Assembly (NCBI GenBank): GCA_027475525.1
Contig: JAMWFC010000009.1
Location: 1,674,001-1,738,000 of the forward strand
Length of the DNA stretch: 64,000 nucleotides
Direction: 5' to 3'
Source of the DNA: Macrolepiota albuminosa
Lineage: Eukaryota > Basidiomycota > Agaricomycetes > Agaricales > Agaricaceae
A program made the translations under genes and the position numbers. Below the pieces are notes generated by a model. It was not told the DNA's origin. It saw only the letters and a program-made list of their open reading frames with translations, and did not search any database. This document shows, piece after piece, positions 10,277-22,120 of this stretch. The stretch's first letter is position 1, and every line of letters starts with the position of its first letter.

Positions 10277-13200
10277 TCAATGATGAACAATGCCTAGCCC
10301 AAGCACAAAGCGATCATCTAGTATGCATGGTAGAGCGTTCGTGAGAATGTCCACAACCATATTTGACATCAAAACCCAGATGGGTTCAAATAATCCAGAT
10401 TTAAACTGCTCACAAATGAAATGGTAGCAAATGTCGATATGTTTAGAGCAAGAAGTGATAGAGTTGAACTTAGCAATATCAATAGCACTTTTGTTGTTGC
10501 AAATAAGAGGGAAGGGTTGAGGAATTGGTAAGGAGAGCAATATAAGCAGTAAGCAGATCCAGATAGCTTCATGCATGGCATGCACCATTGACATATACTT
10601 TGCCTTGGTTGAGGAAAGAGCCACTATGCATTGCCAAATAGAAGACCAAGATATCAGAGAAGAATAAAGAAAAAATGTGTAGCCCAATACACTTCATTAA
10701 GTTGAAGAGTCAGATGCCCAATCCACATCAATGAAACCACATCCATGGGGAAGTAAAAGATGTATGGGAGGTTGATTTTCAGGTTCCATAAAATTATAGA
10801 GTAGGGCAAAAACTATTGTGCCTGATAAATACCTAAGAACCCCTTTTGCAGCAAGAAGGTGAGAGCGTGTAGAACAGGAGTTGTACTGGCCCAAGCTCAT
10901 TGCCATAAAGGTCAAATCAGGCCGTGTACACAGGCTGAGGTAGAGTATGGAACCAACTAAGTGTTGATAGTGCAATTTCAAGATGTCATCTGATATATCT
11001 AGAAGTAAATTCAGAGGTGGATTAGGAAGGGAATAGAGAGAGTGATAGAGCAATACTGCAGCAGACTTGGCCAAGGAGGTTGTAAGTTGAGAGTAAGTCC
11101 ATTATAAAGCCTTTTTGGGAGAGCCAGAGCTTGCATTGTGGGTGGTCCCTGTCAACTCAAATTTCCAGATTACAGTGTTGTAGGACCTGAGTCAACAACT
11201 TCAAATATTTCATTCAGGTGCTTTATAAGCCAGTGATATAACTGGGCAGAATTCATCATATTCAATCTATCATCAATATATATGCAAATAATAATAAAAA
11301 GTTTTGAGCTATCAGGAGGCATTGGAATCAGAGGATCTGATGGTTCGTTATAGTAGCCAAGGAATATAGCATAATCAACTTTGCAGCGAGTGAAACCCAG
11401 GTCTTCAAGGGCCTAGTGAAGAATGCTATACTACTTGTGAGAAGATTGTTTGAGGCCATATAAAGCCTGAAGGAGATGGTAACATGAAGATGGGTCAGCT
11501 TTAAAGAAATCAGACATCTGTTTACAGTATACTTTGTGGGAGAGAGGAGCGTTCAAGAAAGCTGTTTTTATATTGAATGTAAAAAGATGAAAGTTGTGTT
11601 TGGCTGCATAAGCAAGGGTGATTCTAATGCTAGTTAGTTTTGCAACTGGAGCATATGTGGTTCCATAATCTTCCAGATGCTAGCTGAACTCTTAAGCAAC
11701 TAGGCAAGCCTTTTATTTACCACAAATAACTAATCTATTGGCATCTAACTTATGAGCAAAAACCCAATGAACACTAATAGGTTTATGACTATATGGTAGA
11801 GACACAATCTGAAAAACTCCCTGAGATCGGAGACTATTCATTTCTTGTTGCATGGCTGCATGCCATACTTCTGCATCAGGATGCCAAATTGCTTCATTGT
11901 AATGTTCAGGGAGTTTGGAAATATCGAAGGGGTGTGATGTCTTAAATAGAATAGGATCAGGCCCATAAGCTACCAAAGCCTTGTATTCCAAAATGGCAGC
12001 CATTTCAAGAGCATTGACTTCAGCCAGAAGAGTCTGAGAAAGGCAAAGCCACAATCAGAGACTGGAAATCATGGATTGCAGACAAGACTTGGTCTGATAA
12101 TAAGACGTGGGCTGCATGATCAGCACAAAGACGTACAAGTTGTTCATTGTGTGCAGCTATATCTTTGTTGTAAGCACATTCTTTGGTAGTCGGAATGATA
12201 GTTCAACAAGTATGATTTGGGATTGATTCCAGTGGCATTTCAGATGAAGACAAAGTAAAAGGCAAAGGTGTGGTAGAATGTGAGGATAAAGCTGAGACAG
12301 GCAGAGAAGAATAATCATGGGGTACAAAATTCAGATAGAATAATGAATGGTTAGAATGTTGGACAGGAGATCCCAGCAGAAGATTTGGTTGAGGTGATGG
12401 TGCTGATATATGTTGGACAGAATGAAGATGTAAGTGTGGAACTGATTCATTGAATATAACATCCCTCAAGAAAAAATACTTTCCATTTAGGTTATGTACC
12501 CTCCAACCCAAACAATCCTCATCATAATCCACAAAGATCACTTCAAATCATCTATCTGAGCCTTTGATTCTAATCTCACTGGGATACAAGACAAAGCAAC
12601 AACAACCCCATATGTGAAGGTGCGACAAGTCTGGTTTGTTGCTTTTCATGACTTCATAAGGTGTAGTTAATGGGAGTAAAGTAGATGTAGGGAGACAATT
12701 CTGAAGATACTGAGCTGTGAGAATCACGTCTCCAAGAAAAGATATTGAGAGATCTGACTATGCCATCATAGCTTGAGCAGAGTCTTCAATTGTCCTGATG
12801 TATTGTTCAGCTTTGCCATTTTGCTGATGTGCATAAAGTGCTGTCATTTGGTGCATGATATCTTGAGAAATTAAGTACTCATATAGTTCTTTAGAAACAA
12901 ATTCTTTTGCATTATCTGAACAAACCACACATACACAGTTTCTAGATTTTAGTTCCCAGAAGACTTCAACACGTTTGAAGTGTGGAACAGCCTGAGTGTG
13001 AGATGATAAAAAGGTGGTGCTGCCAAAATTTGAGCAGTTATCTAGGATAGAGTGGAAATGATTTGCATGACTATTGGAGAATGCAATAGGAAAAGGGCCA
13101 CACAAATCTATATGAAGAAGGTCACATATTGCAGATGCACAATGGTTCAAATGCTCAAATGGTTTTGCAAGACGCTCGCCAAGAATGCAAGGAATGCAGA

Positions 13201-14050
13201 AATCATTAGTAAACAAACTATTGTACTCAACTCCAGAAGCATAGTTCTTTGTAAAGACCGCTTTCATGGTATCATGACCCAGATGACCAAAACAAGCATG
13301 CCAGAGTTCTGGCATGGCATCAAGATAAGGAAATGAATTTGAAACCAAGGTAGGAAAGACAGTTGATGAGCAAATAGAGTGATATGTAGGAAGAATAAAA
13401 TTACAAAATAGAAATGAAAGTCGATTGTAAACCAATGTCTTGATAGAACTGCCTTGAAGTGAAAAAATCAAAGATGGGAAAAATATCGACATAGAACCTT
13501 TCTCAAAAATCAGTTTCAAGTCATGCTTGACTATCAATCCAACAGAGAGAAGATTGATCAGTACATCCAGTGCATAGAGGCAGCCTTCTAAAATAATGAT
13601 AATATTTTTACCATCAGCATGAGTGCAAAAATGGGCTTGACCACATGCTAGAGTCCTTAAGGTCTTACAATTTGCTGTACCTACAGAAACCACATCATAA
13701 GTCCAGAAAAACCAATGGTCATAAAGAATATGCATTGTGCAACCTGAGTCCAAGATAAAGTTGAACTGGGTCAAAATTGAAGCAAGAGCAACAGGGGATG
13801 CAGATTGGAGAAGAGCTATGTAAAGTGGTAGTTCACAGGACATATAAGCAAATAAATCGATTTCATTGGTGGAGTCATCAGCAGTAGGAACATCTTGCTC
13901 ATTAATCTTGTTGACAAAAAGTAACAGAGTAGATATGAATTGTATGTCGGAGGTAGCTACATTAGCTCTAGAGCGAAAACACATAGGATCATGGCTATTT
14001 TCCATTCCACCACCCTTGGACCAGCATGACTCAATCGAGTGACCATGCAT
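10277..14050 (-). pseudogene. pol: Copia B Pol polyprotein remnant (PR-IN-RT-RH)
   Basis: Read on the minus strand from 14050 downward. A protease-like segment has LDSGCTMHILYDHW. A GAG-pre-integrase zinc region follows (HACFGHLGHDTM and CIPCILGERLAK). The integrase retains its three acidic residues in the contexts LLHIDLCGPFP, VVCSDNAKEF and HQQNGKAEQY (all within 12758-14050). Reverse transcriptase follows in fragments, with a YIDD motif near 11270 and the thumb and connection at 10697-11074. RNase H (10277-10687) has STKAKYM in place of the usual ST-x-AEY, so the catalytic Glu is lost. Several frameshifts and stops separate the fragments. Inactive relic. Confidence 0.85.
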
Positions 14051-14408
14051 GTTGCAGTTTGTGCAAAGAATGTGAGGTTAAGAATTATTGGAATCAGATG
14101 TTGTACCGTTGTTATTTGAGGGATTTGTCAAAAGAAGATTTACTGTGGAAGAATCAGAAGGTAGTGTCGTATTCTGATTTACAGTGGCTCAAAAAACTGT
14201 CCCAATGTTTCATACTTTTTGAGAGATGACATTGGCATGAAGGATGGGAAGTATGTAAAATTCTGATTAAATCATGTAAAATACTATGGCATCGTAGCTA
14301 CATAATAAATCTATGTTTATGTAATCAAGATCAAAACTGATGGAGCAATAGCCATTTTAAAATATTCACTCATTGGGACAGTTTTTTGAGCATCTCTAAT
14401 TTTAGTAT

Positions 14409-15535
14409 CTAGTACTTTGTATGTCCTCCATTTGCCTTGATAACTGCTTGAATCCTTCTAGGCATGCTTTCTATTGGTCTTTGGCATACCTCTGGTGGTA
14501 TTTCATCCCACTCCTTTGCAACCTTCTCCCATAATTCATGCACACCATAAGGAGGTGTTTCATATTGCCTAAGTTGCTCTTTGAGGTACTCCCAGAGATG
14601 TTCAATAGGGTTGAGATCAGGGGATTGGGCTGGCCACCAAAGGACATTAAAGTTGTTGTCCTCAAACCACTTGTCAGCCCTCTTGGAGTTGTGTTTGGAG
14701 TCATTCTCCTGTTGAAAGTAGTGGGCACCCTCCTCCATCTCCAACTTCTCAAAGTTCTCCTTTGCTCCATTATCTAAAATTTCACAGTACTGCTCTGCAT
14801 TCATGATCCCCACCACCTCTACAAGCTTTTCTACCCCATTCCAACTCATACAGCCCCATACCATGAGATTATTCCCTCCTCCATGCTTCACAGTAGGTGT
14901 AGTTGTTCGGTCTGAAATGTCTTCTCCTTGTAGCTTCCACACATACTGCTTCCCATCTGACCCAATCCTGTTAATCTTTGTCTCATCTGTCCACAACACC
15001 CTTTTCCAGTCCTCTATAGTCCAGTTCTGATGCTTTTGAGCCCATTTAAGCTGTAGTTGTCAATGTTTAACAACACCCTTTTCCAGTCCTCTATAGTCCA
15101 GTTCTGATGCTTTTGAGCCCATTTAAGCTGTAGTTGTCAATGTTTAGCTTTGAGCATAGGAACTTTTCTCTTGGTAGCAGATCAATACCTCTCCTCCTTC
15201 AACACATTCCAGACAGTCTTGGAAGAGACAGGGTTGGAAATGATGTTGTTGATAAAATTAGTGGCCTGGACAGCTGTATCAAGTCTCCCAGTTGAGATTT
15301 GTCGAACAATAGCCTGTTTATCACATGGAGTAAGCTTAGCAGGATGGCCTCCAGGATGGTTTTCCTTGTCCATCTCCAACTCTCTACCAATCCTCCTAGT
15401 AGTAGACTTTCCTAGACCAGTTTGAGCCCCAATCTGACCAGAGAATACCTTTGAGCAAGAAAAGAAACAACAGTAGAGTGTTGTGCAGAAGGAATAGGTT
15501 TCATGATAGTGGTTGAAGGTCAAGATGTGGTTCAA
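14409..15535 (-). pseudogene. Tc1-family DDE transposase (broken by a 77-bp duplication)
   Basis: Transposases of this family cut and paste the element at TA sites. The N-terminal helix-turn-helix region (15182-15535) includes IGAQTGLGKSTTRRIGREL. The catalytic part (14409-14999) has the first Asp in MLWTDETK and the Glu in SPDLNPIEHLW. The second catalytic position, normally Asp in QDNxPKH, reads QQENDSKH, so it appears to be Glu. Between the two halves a perfect 77-bp tandem duplication (14993-15146) shifts the frame; with one copy the two halves would read through to a normal length of about 350 residues. If the duplication is an assembly artefact, the break is not real, although the Asp-to-Glu change remains. 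Confidence 0.85.
14993..15146. repeat. Perfect 77-bp tandem duplication
   Basis: Positions 14993-15069 and 15070-15146 are identical, with mismatches immediately outside on both sides. The period is exactly 77, as in the three other duplications at 28037, 43607 and 62424. It breaks the transposase frame. Confidence 0.97.
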
Positions 15536-15869
15536 CCAGCTTGAACTACTCCCAAATATATCTAAACATGGTCACATGACTTTGTTTATATTTTCACATG
15601 CAACTTACTCTTTATTTCTGAGTAAAATAGGGATAAACCTGAAAAATTAGAGATGCTCAAAAAACTGTCCCAATGAGTGAATATTTTAAAATGGCTATTG
15701 CTCCATCACTTTTGATCTTGATTACATAAACCTAAATTTATTATGTAGCTACGATGCCATAGTATTTTACATGATTTAATCAGAATTTTATGTACTTCCC
15801 ATCCTTCATGCCAATGTCATCTTTCAAAAAGTATGAAACATTGGGACAGTTTTTTGAGCCACTGTAGAC

Positions 15870-16520
15870 AAGGATGAAAAACCATTGCAAGTTGTTGATG
15901 CTTAGCGTCTATATTCATCATGTGAGTTGCAAGTTGAGCAAAGTCATATGTTCCATTAGAGCCAGTATTCTCCCAAGATAATTGAACTTCTTCCTTTAAA
16001 ACAGACCAGTGATCACCATTTGGTAAGCTGTCCACAAATTTCTATATCTTCTGCCAGGGAGTAAAGTCCCAAAGTGTCCCATTCAACTGGTGAATTGCAG
16101 AACGCCATGCCTATACATAGGCAGGAACTGTGTTCAGGGAAGCTGTTGAAGAAAAAACCTTTGACTTTGTAAATTCTGCAACCAAAGCACTGCCTATCTC
16201 AAAACATTTGTGTAAAAAGACTAAGAAATCATGAGCAGGACAAATAGGCAAGTTGTAGGGGCTGCCTCATTTAGGAGGGAGAAAATCCTGTATTTTCTGA
16301 GATGACTTTCCAACAATAACATGCTCAACAATATCATCTTTCTGCCAGAAAATCTGATACACATCTGTTTCTTCAGGTAAAGAATCAAAATTGTAGTGGG
16401 GAGGTAATGCTACAGGACTTGTCGGGTCCCAAGGATTTCCAACATTGGAAATCCTCCAAATATAACTGCATAGACCGGTGCTAGTGATAATCTGAGTGAC
16501 TGCTGATTCCCAAGAGACTC
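15870..16520 (-). pseudogene. gag: Copia B Gag remnant
   Basis: The minus strand between the Tc1 element and about 16520 encodes a Copia-type Gag. Segments include WESAVTQIITSTGLCSYIW (about 16450-16505), FWQKDDIVEHVIVGKSSQKI (about 16295-16355) and WSVLKEEVQLSWENTG (about 15960-16005). Stops and frameshifts interrupt it. From about 16520 to 17631 the 5' region toward the LTR is purine-rich on the plus strand and shows no recognisable domain; it may be an N-terminal extension or leader. Confidence 0.6.
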
Positions 16521-17631
16521 ATTCTACCGAGGAGCGAAGAAGTGGAACTGTAGCTAATGACAGTAGTTTGATATTTGCAGAAGAGATATCAGCTGATTGT
16601 GAAGTATCCAATGGTAATTGTTGTGAAGGCAGAAAAAGGGGTGGTCAGGGAATAAGATTAGGTATAGGCAGTAAAAACAAGTGAGGAGGAGGATCATGGT
16701 AAAAAACAGGAGGTGGAATATGGTTCTGATGGGTGGTAGTATTATTAAAATTGGGAAAAGGTTGAGCATTTGTATTCACATGATGTTGAAAGCAAGGAGA
16801 CAAGCGATTAATATTTGGAAGCAGAAAATGATTCTGCTGTTCAGAAACAGGTCAGGAGAAAAAAGAGGAAGAATTATCAGAAGAAGTGTCAGGAACAGCA
16901 GGAAAAGCATAAATTGATTATAAACTGCAGTGTGAGGTTCAGAAATATTGTTCTGGTGTGAAGAAAAAGATACCAAAGAGACAGGATATGATGGAAGAAG
17001 AGGAATATCAATAGGATGAGTTAAAAGAATGCAAACAGAAACCAAACAAAGATCTTCAGGACAAACAGAGTTTGCTCTGAAGGCATGAATAGAAGGTGAT
17101 CTAGCAGTGGCTAGAGAAAGTGGAACTGAGCAAGGACCAGAGGGTTGAGAATAAACAGAGTTTGGATGAGAAGCATAATCAGATTCAGAATGAAAAGTAT
17201 GAACAGAGGGTGGAGGAAAAGGAGGTCTACAGGGAGCAAAAGCATGAAAATTGACGGAAATATGTAAAGATGGAGAGGATGGTACAACATTATGATTAGA
17301 AAGAGGAAAATTGTAAGTTCTATTATTCTGAAAAGTCAGTGGTGTGTTATAAGGATGTAAAGTATAAAAAGAAGAATATGGTCATTGCAGATTGTATGCT
17401 TCCAGAATTGGTGGTTTGTATATGTGTGTATTATTTAAGGATCCTGGTCCAGAGAACGTTGTTGTATTTTTATCTGCCCAAAGATGTCGTGGAATTTCCC
17501 TCCCATCTGAAGTGTGGTTGGATATGATAAGTCAAAAATAAAAGAGATTGCCAGCACCACATGGAGGCAACCATGGGCACCTGATAGGAATATCAGGACA
17601 ATGAGTTGTTCCAACAAGCCGGGTTTAGAAA

Positions 17632-17643
17632 GGGCCCATAACC
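17632..17643 (-). promoter_or_regulatory. Half-tRNA primer-binding site of Copia B
   Basis: Immediately after the 5' LTR, the minus strand reads GGTTATGGGCCC. Its complement, GGGCCCATAACC, equals the anticodon arm of eukaryotic initiator tRNA-Met including the CAU anticodon. It does not resemble a tRNA 3' end. This is the arrangement of Drosophila copia, where a cleaved 5' half of tRNA-iMet primes reverse transcription. Confidence 0.75.
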
Positions 17644-17804
17644 TGTAACACTGGACTTAGTTAGATATAATCAAAGAAAGAGCTTCAGTGTCATTCCAAT
17701 AATGAAGTAAACAACTGAGGCTGCAAGGAAGCAAAGCATGAGTGATGTAGCAAATAGTCATGTGATAAATCAGATGTGGAGACTAGGTAGGAGATACTCT
17801 AACA
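17644..17804 (-). repeat. 5' LTR of Copia B (161 bp)
   Basis: It starts TGTAACACTGGACTTAGTTAG, ends ACTCTAACA, and is followed by the target duplication ATATA. It aligns over its whole length with 10069-10229. Confidence 0.9.
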
Positions 17805-17809
17805 ATATA

Positions 17810-18937
17810 AGCAGTCTATATATGGTGTTGAAGGGTCTATAGCACTTTAAAGGCTAAAAATAGTACCAATAAATAGTGTTGAAAGAATAGAAACAATAAA
17901 GTGAGAGAATTACAGAAGAAGTAAGAAAATGAATACAAGGAGAGTGAAGAAGAGTGAAGAAATAAAAAGTGAAAGAGAGAAGAAATAAAGAGTCCTCTGA
18001 CACACATTTCTTGAAAAATTAGCGAGACTTGCTGTTTCATCAACAATAAAGCCTAGCTCAATCAACCTTTAATATTCAGCATCTCTAAGATTGTGATCTT
18101 TGCACCCATGTATAAATATCAGCTAATGCAGAAGTGTGTAATTGTAGAGAGTTGTAATAATAAGATGTTGGTGTTCCAAAGTTGTGGTAGCATCTGAGAA
18201 TATTTAAAAGTAGTGGGGATTTGTAGATAGCCCTAGTGCATTGATGAAAGTCTGAAACTCATCATTCCAGAGCTGAAAAAAAGATAAAAACCAGGCCAAG
18301 CTGACAAGTGCCCTAGAGTTGTCAGTATAATACTGTAAGAGAAATGCTTAACATTTGCAGAACTTCTTTCACAGAGCCAGCAAGCACCAGTGACAAGCAG
18401 GAGCTGAGTGAGTTTAAAGATGCTCTTGCTTGAATTCTGTCTGATGGTATCTATACACTACAGATGACAATGTTGTGACTTTTGAAGAGCTTGTCCCTAA
18501 TCCTGAAACAAGGTATGCTTTATTTGTGTATATACTTTGATCATGCTCTAATTTTACTTTATTTCCTCTAAGCAACCTGAGAAAAAAGAAGTTTATCCAG
18601 GTTCTTTTGATGTAGGCTATTTAGTGGAAGCCACTGTTATATTTTGCACAGTCAAAGTGGGATGCAAGAATGCTCTATTGGTTTATTTTAAATAAACTTT
18701 TGCTTGTTGTCAGGACTGCAACTCAGGTGCATGTTTTTTTTTGCTTTTTTTATCATTTTTTTTTACCTAACAATGCATGCTAGTTGCTAAATGATAGGAT
18801 AGCACAACTTCAAGTAGCAGTGCCTTCTCAACCATCTTGCATATCTCACAAAAGAAACTTGCAAGAAGATCCAGATGATTTTCCTACTCATCACATTAAA
18901 GACACTGTGGTTGACAGTGAAGATGCTCTGCAATCTC
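17810..18937. other. AT-rich intergenic region with repeat fragments
   Basis: 17805-18010 is the right half of the dispersed repeat split by Copia B. A second fragment at about 18330-18410 (GAAATGCTTAACATTTGCAG ... CAGAGCCAGCAAGCACCAGT) matches 57325-57400. No coding region is apparent. Confidence 0.6.
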
Positions 18938-19429
18938 TTAGGGCCTATTTAGGAAATTAGTCCCCACAAAGTGTAGGTTCTTGGTCTAAGCCTCAGGTCA
19001 GGACAACAAAGCCTGAGGCTGATTCCCATAGTCTATAAGCGGCTGTGCAGGCTTTGTGTCACACTTGGTCACATTAACTCAACAGCCATGCTCACGTAGA
19101 CTACAATTTGTACATTATCTATGACTTGTATATCTTCAATATTGCCCTCAATAGAGAGGCACTGTGCTGCAGAAAACCTTCAAAAGCATGTAGCAGCTCT
19201 TTCAGCCATATTAGCTGCCACTGCTGTGATCAGATCTGCAAAAGCATGACTGCCATCCTGCTCAAAACATACCTCAGTGCTTACTGGTCAACTATGGCTC
19301 AATAAAATTTTTTTGAGCCATCCTCAACATTTTCAAGAGCAAATGGGCATGTCCTGGATGGTCTTTCAGAAGCTATCAAATGAGCTTCAGCTGAACCATG
19401 GCTTGAGGAATAGCTGAGGAATTACGGCT

Positions 19430-20536
19430 GATAAGCAATTGGCTATATTCCTATATTTTTATATTTTGTTAGGAATGGATCAGTTTCCCGGCTTCTACAG
19501 GAGCAATTCCAAAGATCCGGCTCCACCATTTCTATATAAGCAGTCAGAGCTTATCCTGAGTGTTACTGACTTGTTACTACACAGGTATATTCACAAACTT
19601 ATGAAAATGTTCTGTGGTTCTTTTTATTGAAAAAAGGTTAAACCAATGTCAGCCAACCAAGTTCAATACTCCATTCTTCATAATCCCAAACTCTATCCAT
19701 TCTTTAAGGACTGCCATGGTGCAATTGATGGTTCTAGTATAGATTCTTGGGTGAGCGAGCTGGACATTGCATGCTACTGCAACTGCAAAGGCCGAACATT
19801 TCAAAATGTCCTTGCTGCATCAGATTTCTTTCTGAAATTTACATATATATTGGCAGGATGGAAGAGTAGTGCTGCATACTCCCATGTTTTTGAATATGCT
19901 TGCTGACGGGATTTGCAGCTTCCCTCTGGGTGTTTTTTTTTAGCAGATACTGGATTTCCACTCTGTGATATAATGCTTACACCATACCATAGAGTCCAAT
20001 ACCATCTGCAAGAGTGGAAATGAGGCAATCAGAGGTATGTTGATCTTTGTTACAAGCTAAATAACACTGATGAATTTTATAGACCTCAAAATCGTCAAGA
20101 ACTTTTCAATTTATGTAATGCACAGGCCCGCAACATTATTGAGCAGGTATTTGGAGTTTTCAAGCAATGATTTGCACTTGCAGTCTTAGCCCCTGAGTAC
20201 AGCACCAAGTTACAGTCAAGATTTATCTGTGCTATGGGTGCACTGCACAACTTTATTTGTATTCATAAACCAACAGATGAAATTACTCAAGAGTCTGAAA
20301 TAATGCTACAATGCAATTACTCAGCACTTCTTGCAATGGAGCAGGCACTGTCTATATTATCACATGGCACCAATACATCAAATGACACACCATTCAACTC
20401 ACCTCAAAAACATCAATGGATTGGAGGGGACATCACTGCAGCAGAACATCAAAGGGCATCAGAGCAGCGAAATGAAATTGCACAGGCAATGTGGGAACAG
20501 TATCAGGCTGAACTACATGCTCAAGGAGAACTGTAA
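19430..20536 (+). pseudogene. Harbinger transposase (DDE_Tnp_4-like), broken
   Basis: Fragments in order: a helix-turn-helix-like SVSRLLQEQFQRSGSTIS (about 19475-19530, shifted frame); the first catalytic Asp in FFKDCHGAIDGSSI (about 19700-19740); the NCKGRTFQNVLAASDFFLKF and LAGWKSSAAYSHVF blocks (19780-19895); ADTGFPL (about 19940); and AQARNIIEQVFGVFK with the catalytic Glu (about 20125-20170). The C-terminal part, beginning MGALHNFICIHKP, is open to 20536. Frame changes at about 19480 and 19905, plus stops near 19535, 19628 and 20168, show the gene is dead. Introns could explain some breaks but not all. It would normally act with the SANT protein to recognise the TIRs. Confidence 0.85.
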
Positions 20537-20662
20537 TAATGTACTATTATCAAGTAAGTAACATAGGCAAAGGAGTATGGTATAAAGGAGTGTGATAATT
20601 AAATGAATGTATGAAAGGATTAGATGGTGGAAAGGGTATATAGGAGGGGTATGATATTCAAG

Positions 20663-21874
20663 TTAAGCTTCATGACGAGAGAGTACAGAATGGATGAATG
20701 AAGTGCATATAAATTTCTCCTTGAGATTACAGAAAGTATTAGCATAGGCAAGCTGCTCTGTGAATAAGCAGATAATGTCACCAAGCTCCTTATTTGAGTA
20801 CCCACCATCCTCTTCAAGAAGTGCAATGGCTGCCAACTGACTCTCAGGAGTGGCAGATTCATTATGAGAGGCACTATTCTCAGCAATGAGAAAAGCATTT
20901 GCCATCTCACAAATGGCACTGGCTATTTCTGCTTGATCAGCATTATCCTGATAATAGCAGTGGCCACGTTGCTTGTAAACAGATTTGCAAGGAGACTCAG
21001 ATAATGCCTGAAGGCACTTTTGAGCAGGTGTTAAAATCTAATTGAATAAAATTAGCATAAATAGAAAAAATTAGATGTGACAAACCTCAAGGTCCTTGGT
21101 TGCCTCATCCTCAGGACCTTCCTGAGAATCTAGAGAAGAGAAGCTGCTCTCATTTCTGAGAGTGCTTTCATCATTCTCATCAGTCTCAGCTGAAAGTGCT
21201 GCAAGGTCCACAATATTGGGTAGAGGTGAGCTAGGTGCACTAGAAGCAAAAGGTGCAGGAGATGAAACAGGTGTTTCACCAGGATGAAATGCACCAGCAC
21301 CTGTAGCAACAACTCCATGGATCAAATATTTCATCTCATCATAAAGTGGGAAAGGAGTACTCTTCCACCAAGCTGCCTTCTTATGAGCCTAATAGCATTT
21401 AGAATCTGAGGATAAACAGTGTTGTGAATGCTTACTGCAAGATAGGCTGCCCATACATCCTCGCTTGCAGTGCAGAGCTTGAGTGTATCATCCCAGCCAA
21501 AGCCTGAGCAACCACGAATGCCCCTTACTTCAACAAAGCTAGCTTTAATCTGATTAAGAAAATCTGAGTTGACGATCTGGTGTTGATTAAAGAAAGGTAT
21601 TACTCACATTGCTGAAGTGATCAGAGCACTTCGATGTGGTCTTGACAGCTCCAGGTGCATTGGGACACTTGGTGGCAATGGTTTCAGCCACCTTTTGCCA
21701 GACTGAAGCCTTCCACCCTGCACCAGGTTGATTTCCAGCATCTTTTTCTTCCTTGAGAACATGCAGCATCACACATTGCTGCTCAATTTGCCAGACACAG
21801 CACTGTCCTGTAGCAGGAGCGGCAGTGCCAGCATTACCTGAGCCAGCCTTGTTAGGCACCTTGTGTTTACCCAT
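20663..21874 (-). CDS. Harbinger Myb/SANT-like DNA-binding protein (spliced)
   Basis: The reading starts at the ATG at 21874 (MGKHKVPNK); an in-frame ATG at 21904 is an alternative. The N-terminal SANT/Myb-like region has AGWKASVWQKVAETIATKC and SKCSDHF. Then, after a very short likely intron (about 21574-21604), comes IKASFVEVRGIRGCSGFGWD. A 47-bp GT-AG intron (21389-21435) joins AAYLA to AHKKAAWWKSTPFPLYDEM, a hallmark segment of this fungal family. A third intron (about 21042-21090) leads to the C-terminal exon ending at the stop near 20663. With these three introns the frame is open throughout. In Harbinger systems this protein binds the termini and brings in the transposase. Intactness beside a dead transposase is notable. 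Confidence 0.75.
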
Positions 21875-22120
21875 GGCTGTCAAAAGAAGCACTGTGAAGT
21901 TCAATGGCTTAGAGGGTGCAAGAACATGGGGGAGTGATGTTATAATAGGTGGTTGTCATGCTGGAAGCGTACCTCCGAAGCCTGGGTGTTCCCGAACAGC
22001 TGTATAGGTCCTGCTGAGGCTATCAGAAAGCGTAGGACCTACACAAGCCTTGCCTGAGACCTACGCCTCCAAATTTGGCAGGCAGGTCTTGTGGGGACTG
22101 GGTTCCCAAATAGGCCCTTA

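Larger units (their letters stand above)
14182..15864 (-). mobile_element. Tc1/mariner transposon inserted in Copia B
   Basis: This 1,683-bp element is flanked by TA (14180-14181 and 15865-15866). Its terminal inverted repeats are unusually long, about 220 bp (about 14182-14401 and 15646-15864). They begin CAGTGGCTCAAAAAACTGTC, and the motif AAACTGTCCCAATG recurs at the inner end. The minus-strand transposase is described separately. The same TIR family forms the MITE shell at 49242-54739. Insertion postdates Copia B. Confidence 0.95.
10069..17804 (-). mobile_element. Ty1/Copia retrotransposon B (decayed, full length)
   Basis: The element is 7,736 bp with two 161-bp LTRs (TGTAACAC...AACA on the plus strand). 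Target-site duplications are ATGTA (10064-10068) and ATATA (17805-17809), differing by one transition. It lies inside a dispersed repeat whose unbroken copy is at 8690-9010. On the minus strand the order is LTR, initiator-tRNA-type PBS, gag remnant, integrase, RT and RNase H, the Copia order. A Tc1/mariner element (14182-15864) is inserted between gag and pol. The coding regions are broken in many places. Confidence 0.92.
18941..22117. mobile_element. PIF/Harbinger DNA transposon
   Basis: This 3,177-bp element has terminal inverted repeats of about 30 bp beginning GGGCCTATTT at both ends (right end read on the minus strand) and sharing AGTCCCCACAA. It is flanked by the 3-bp duplication TTA (18938-18940 and 22118-22120), diagnostic of PIF/Harbinger. 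It carries the two genes typical of the superfamily: a DDE transposase (plus strand, broken) and a Myb/SANT-like DNA-binding protein (minus strand, apparently intact), convergently arranged. Confidence 0.95.
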
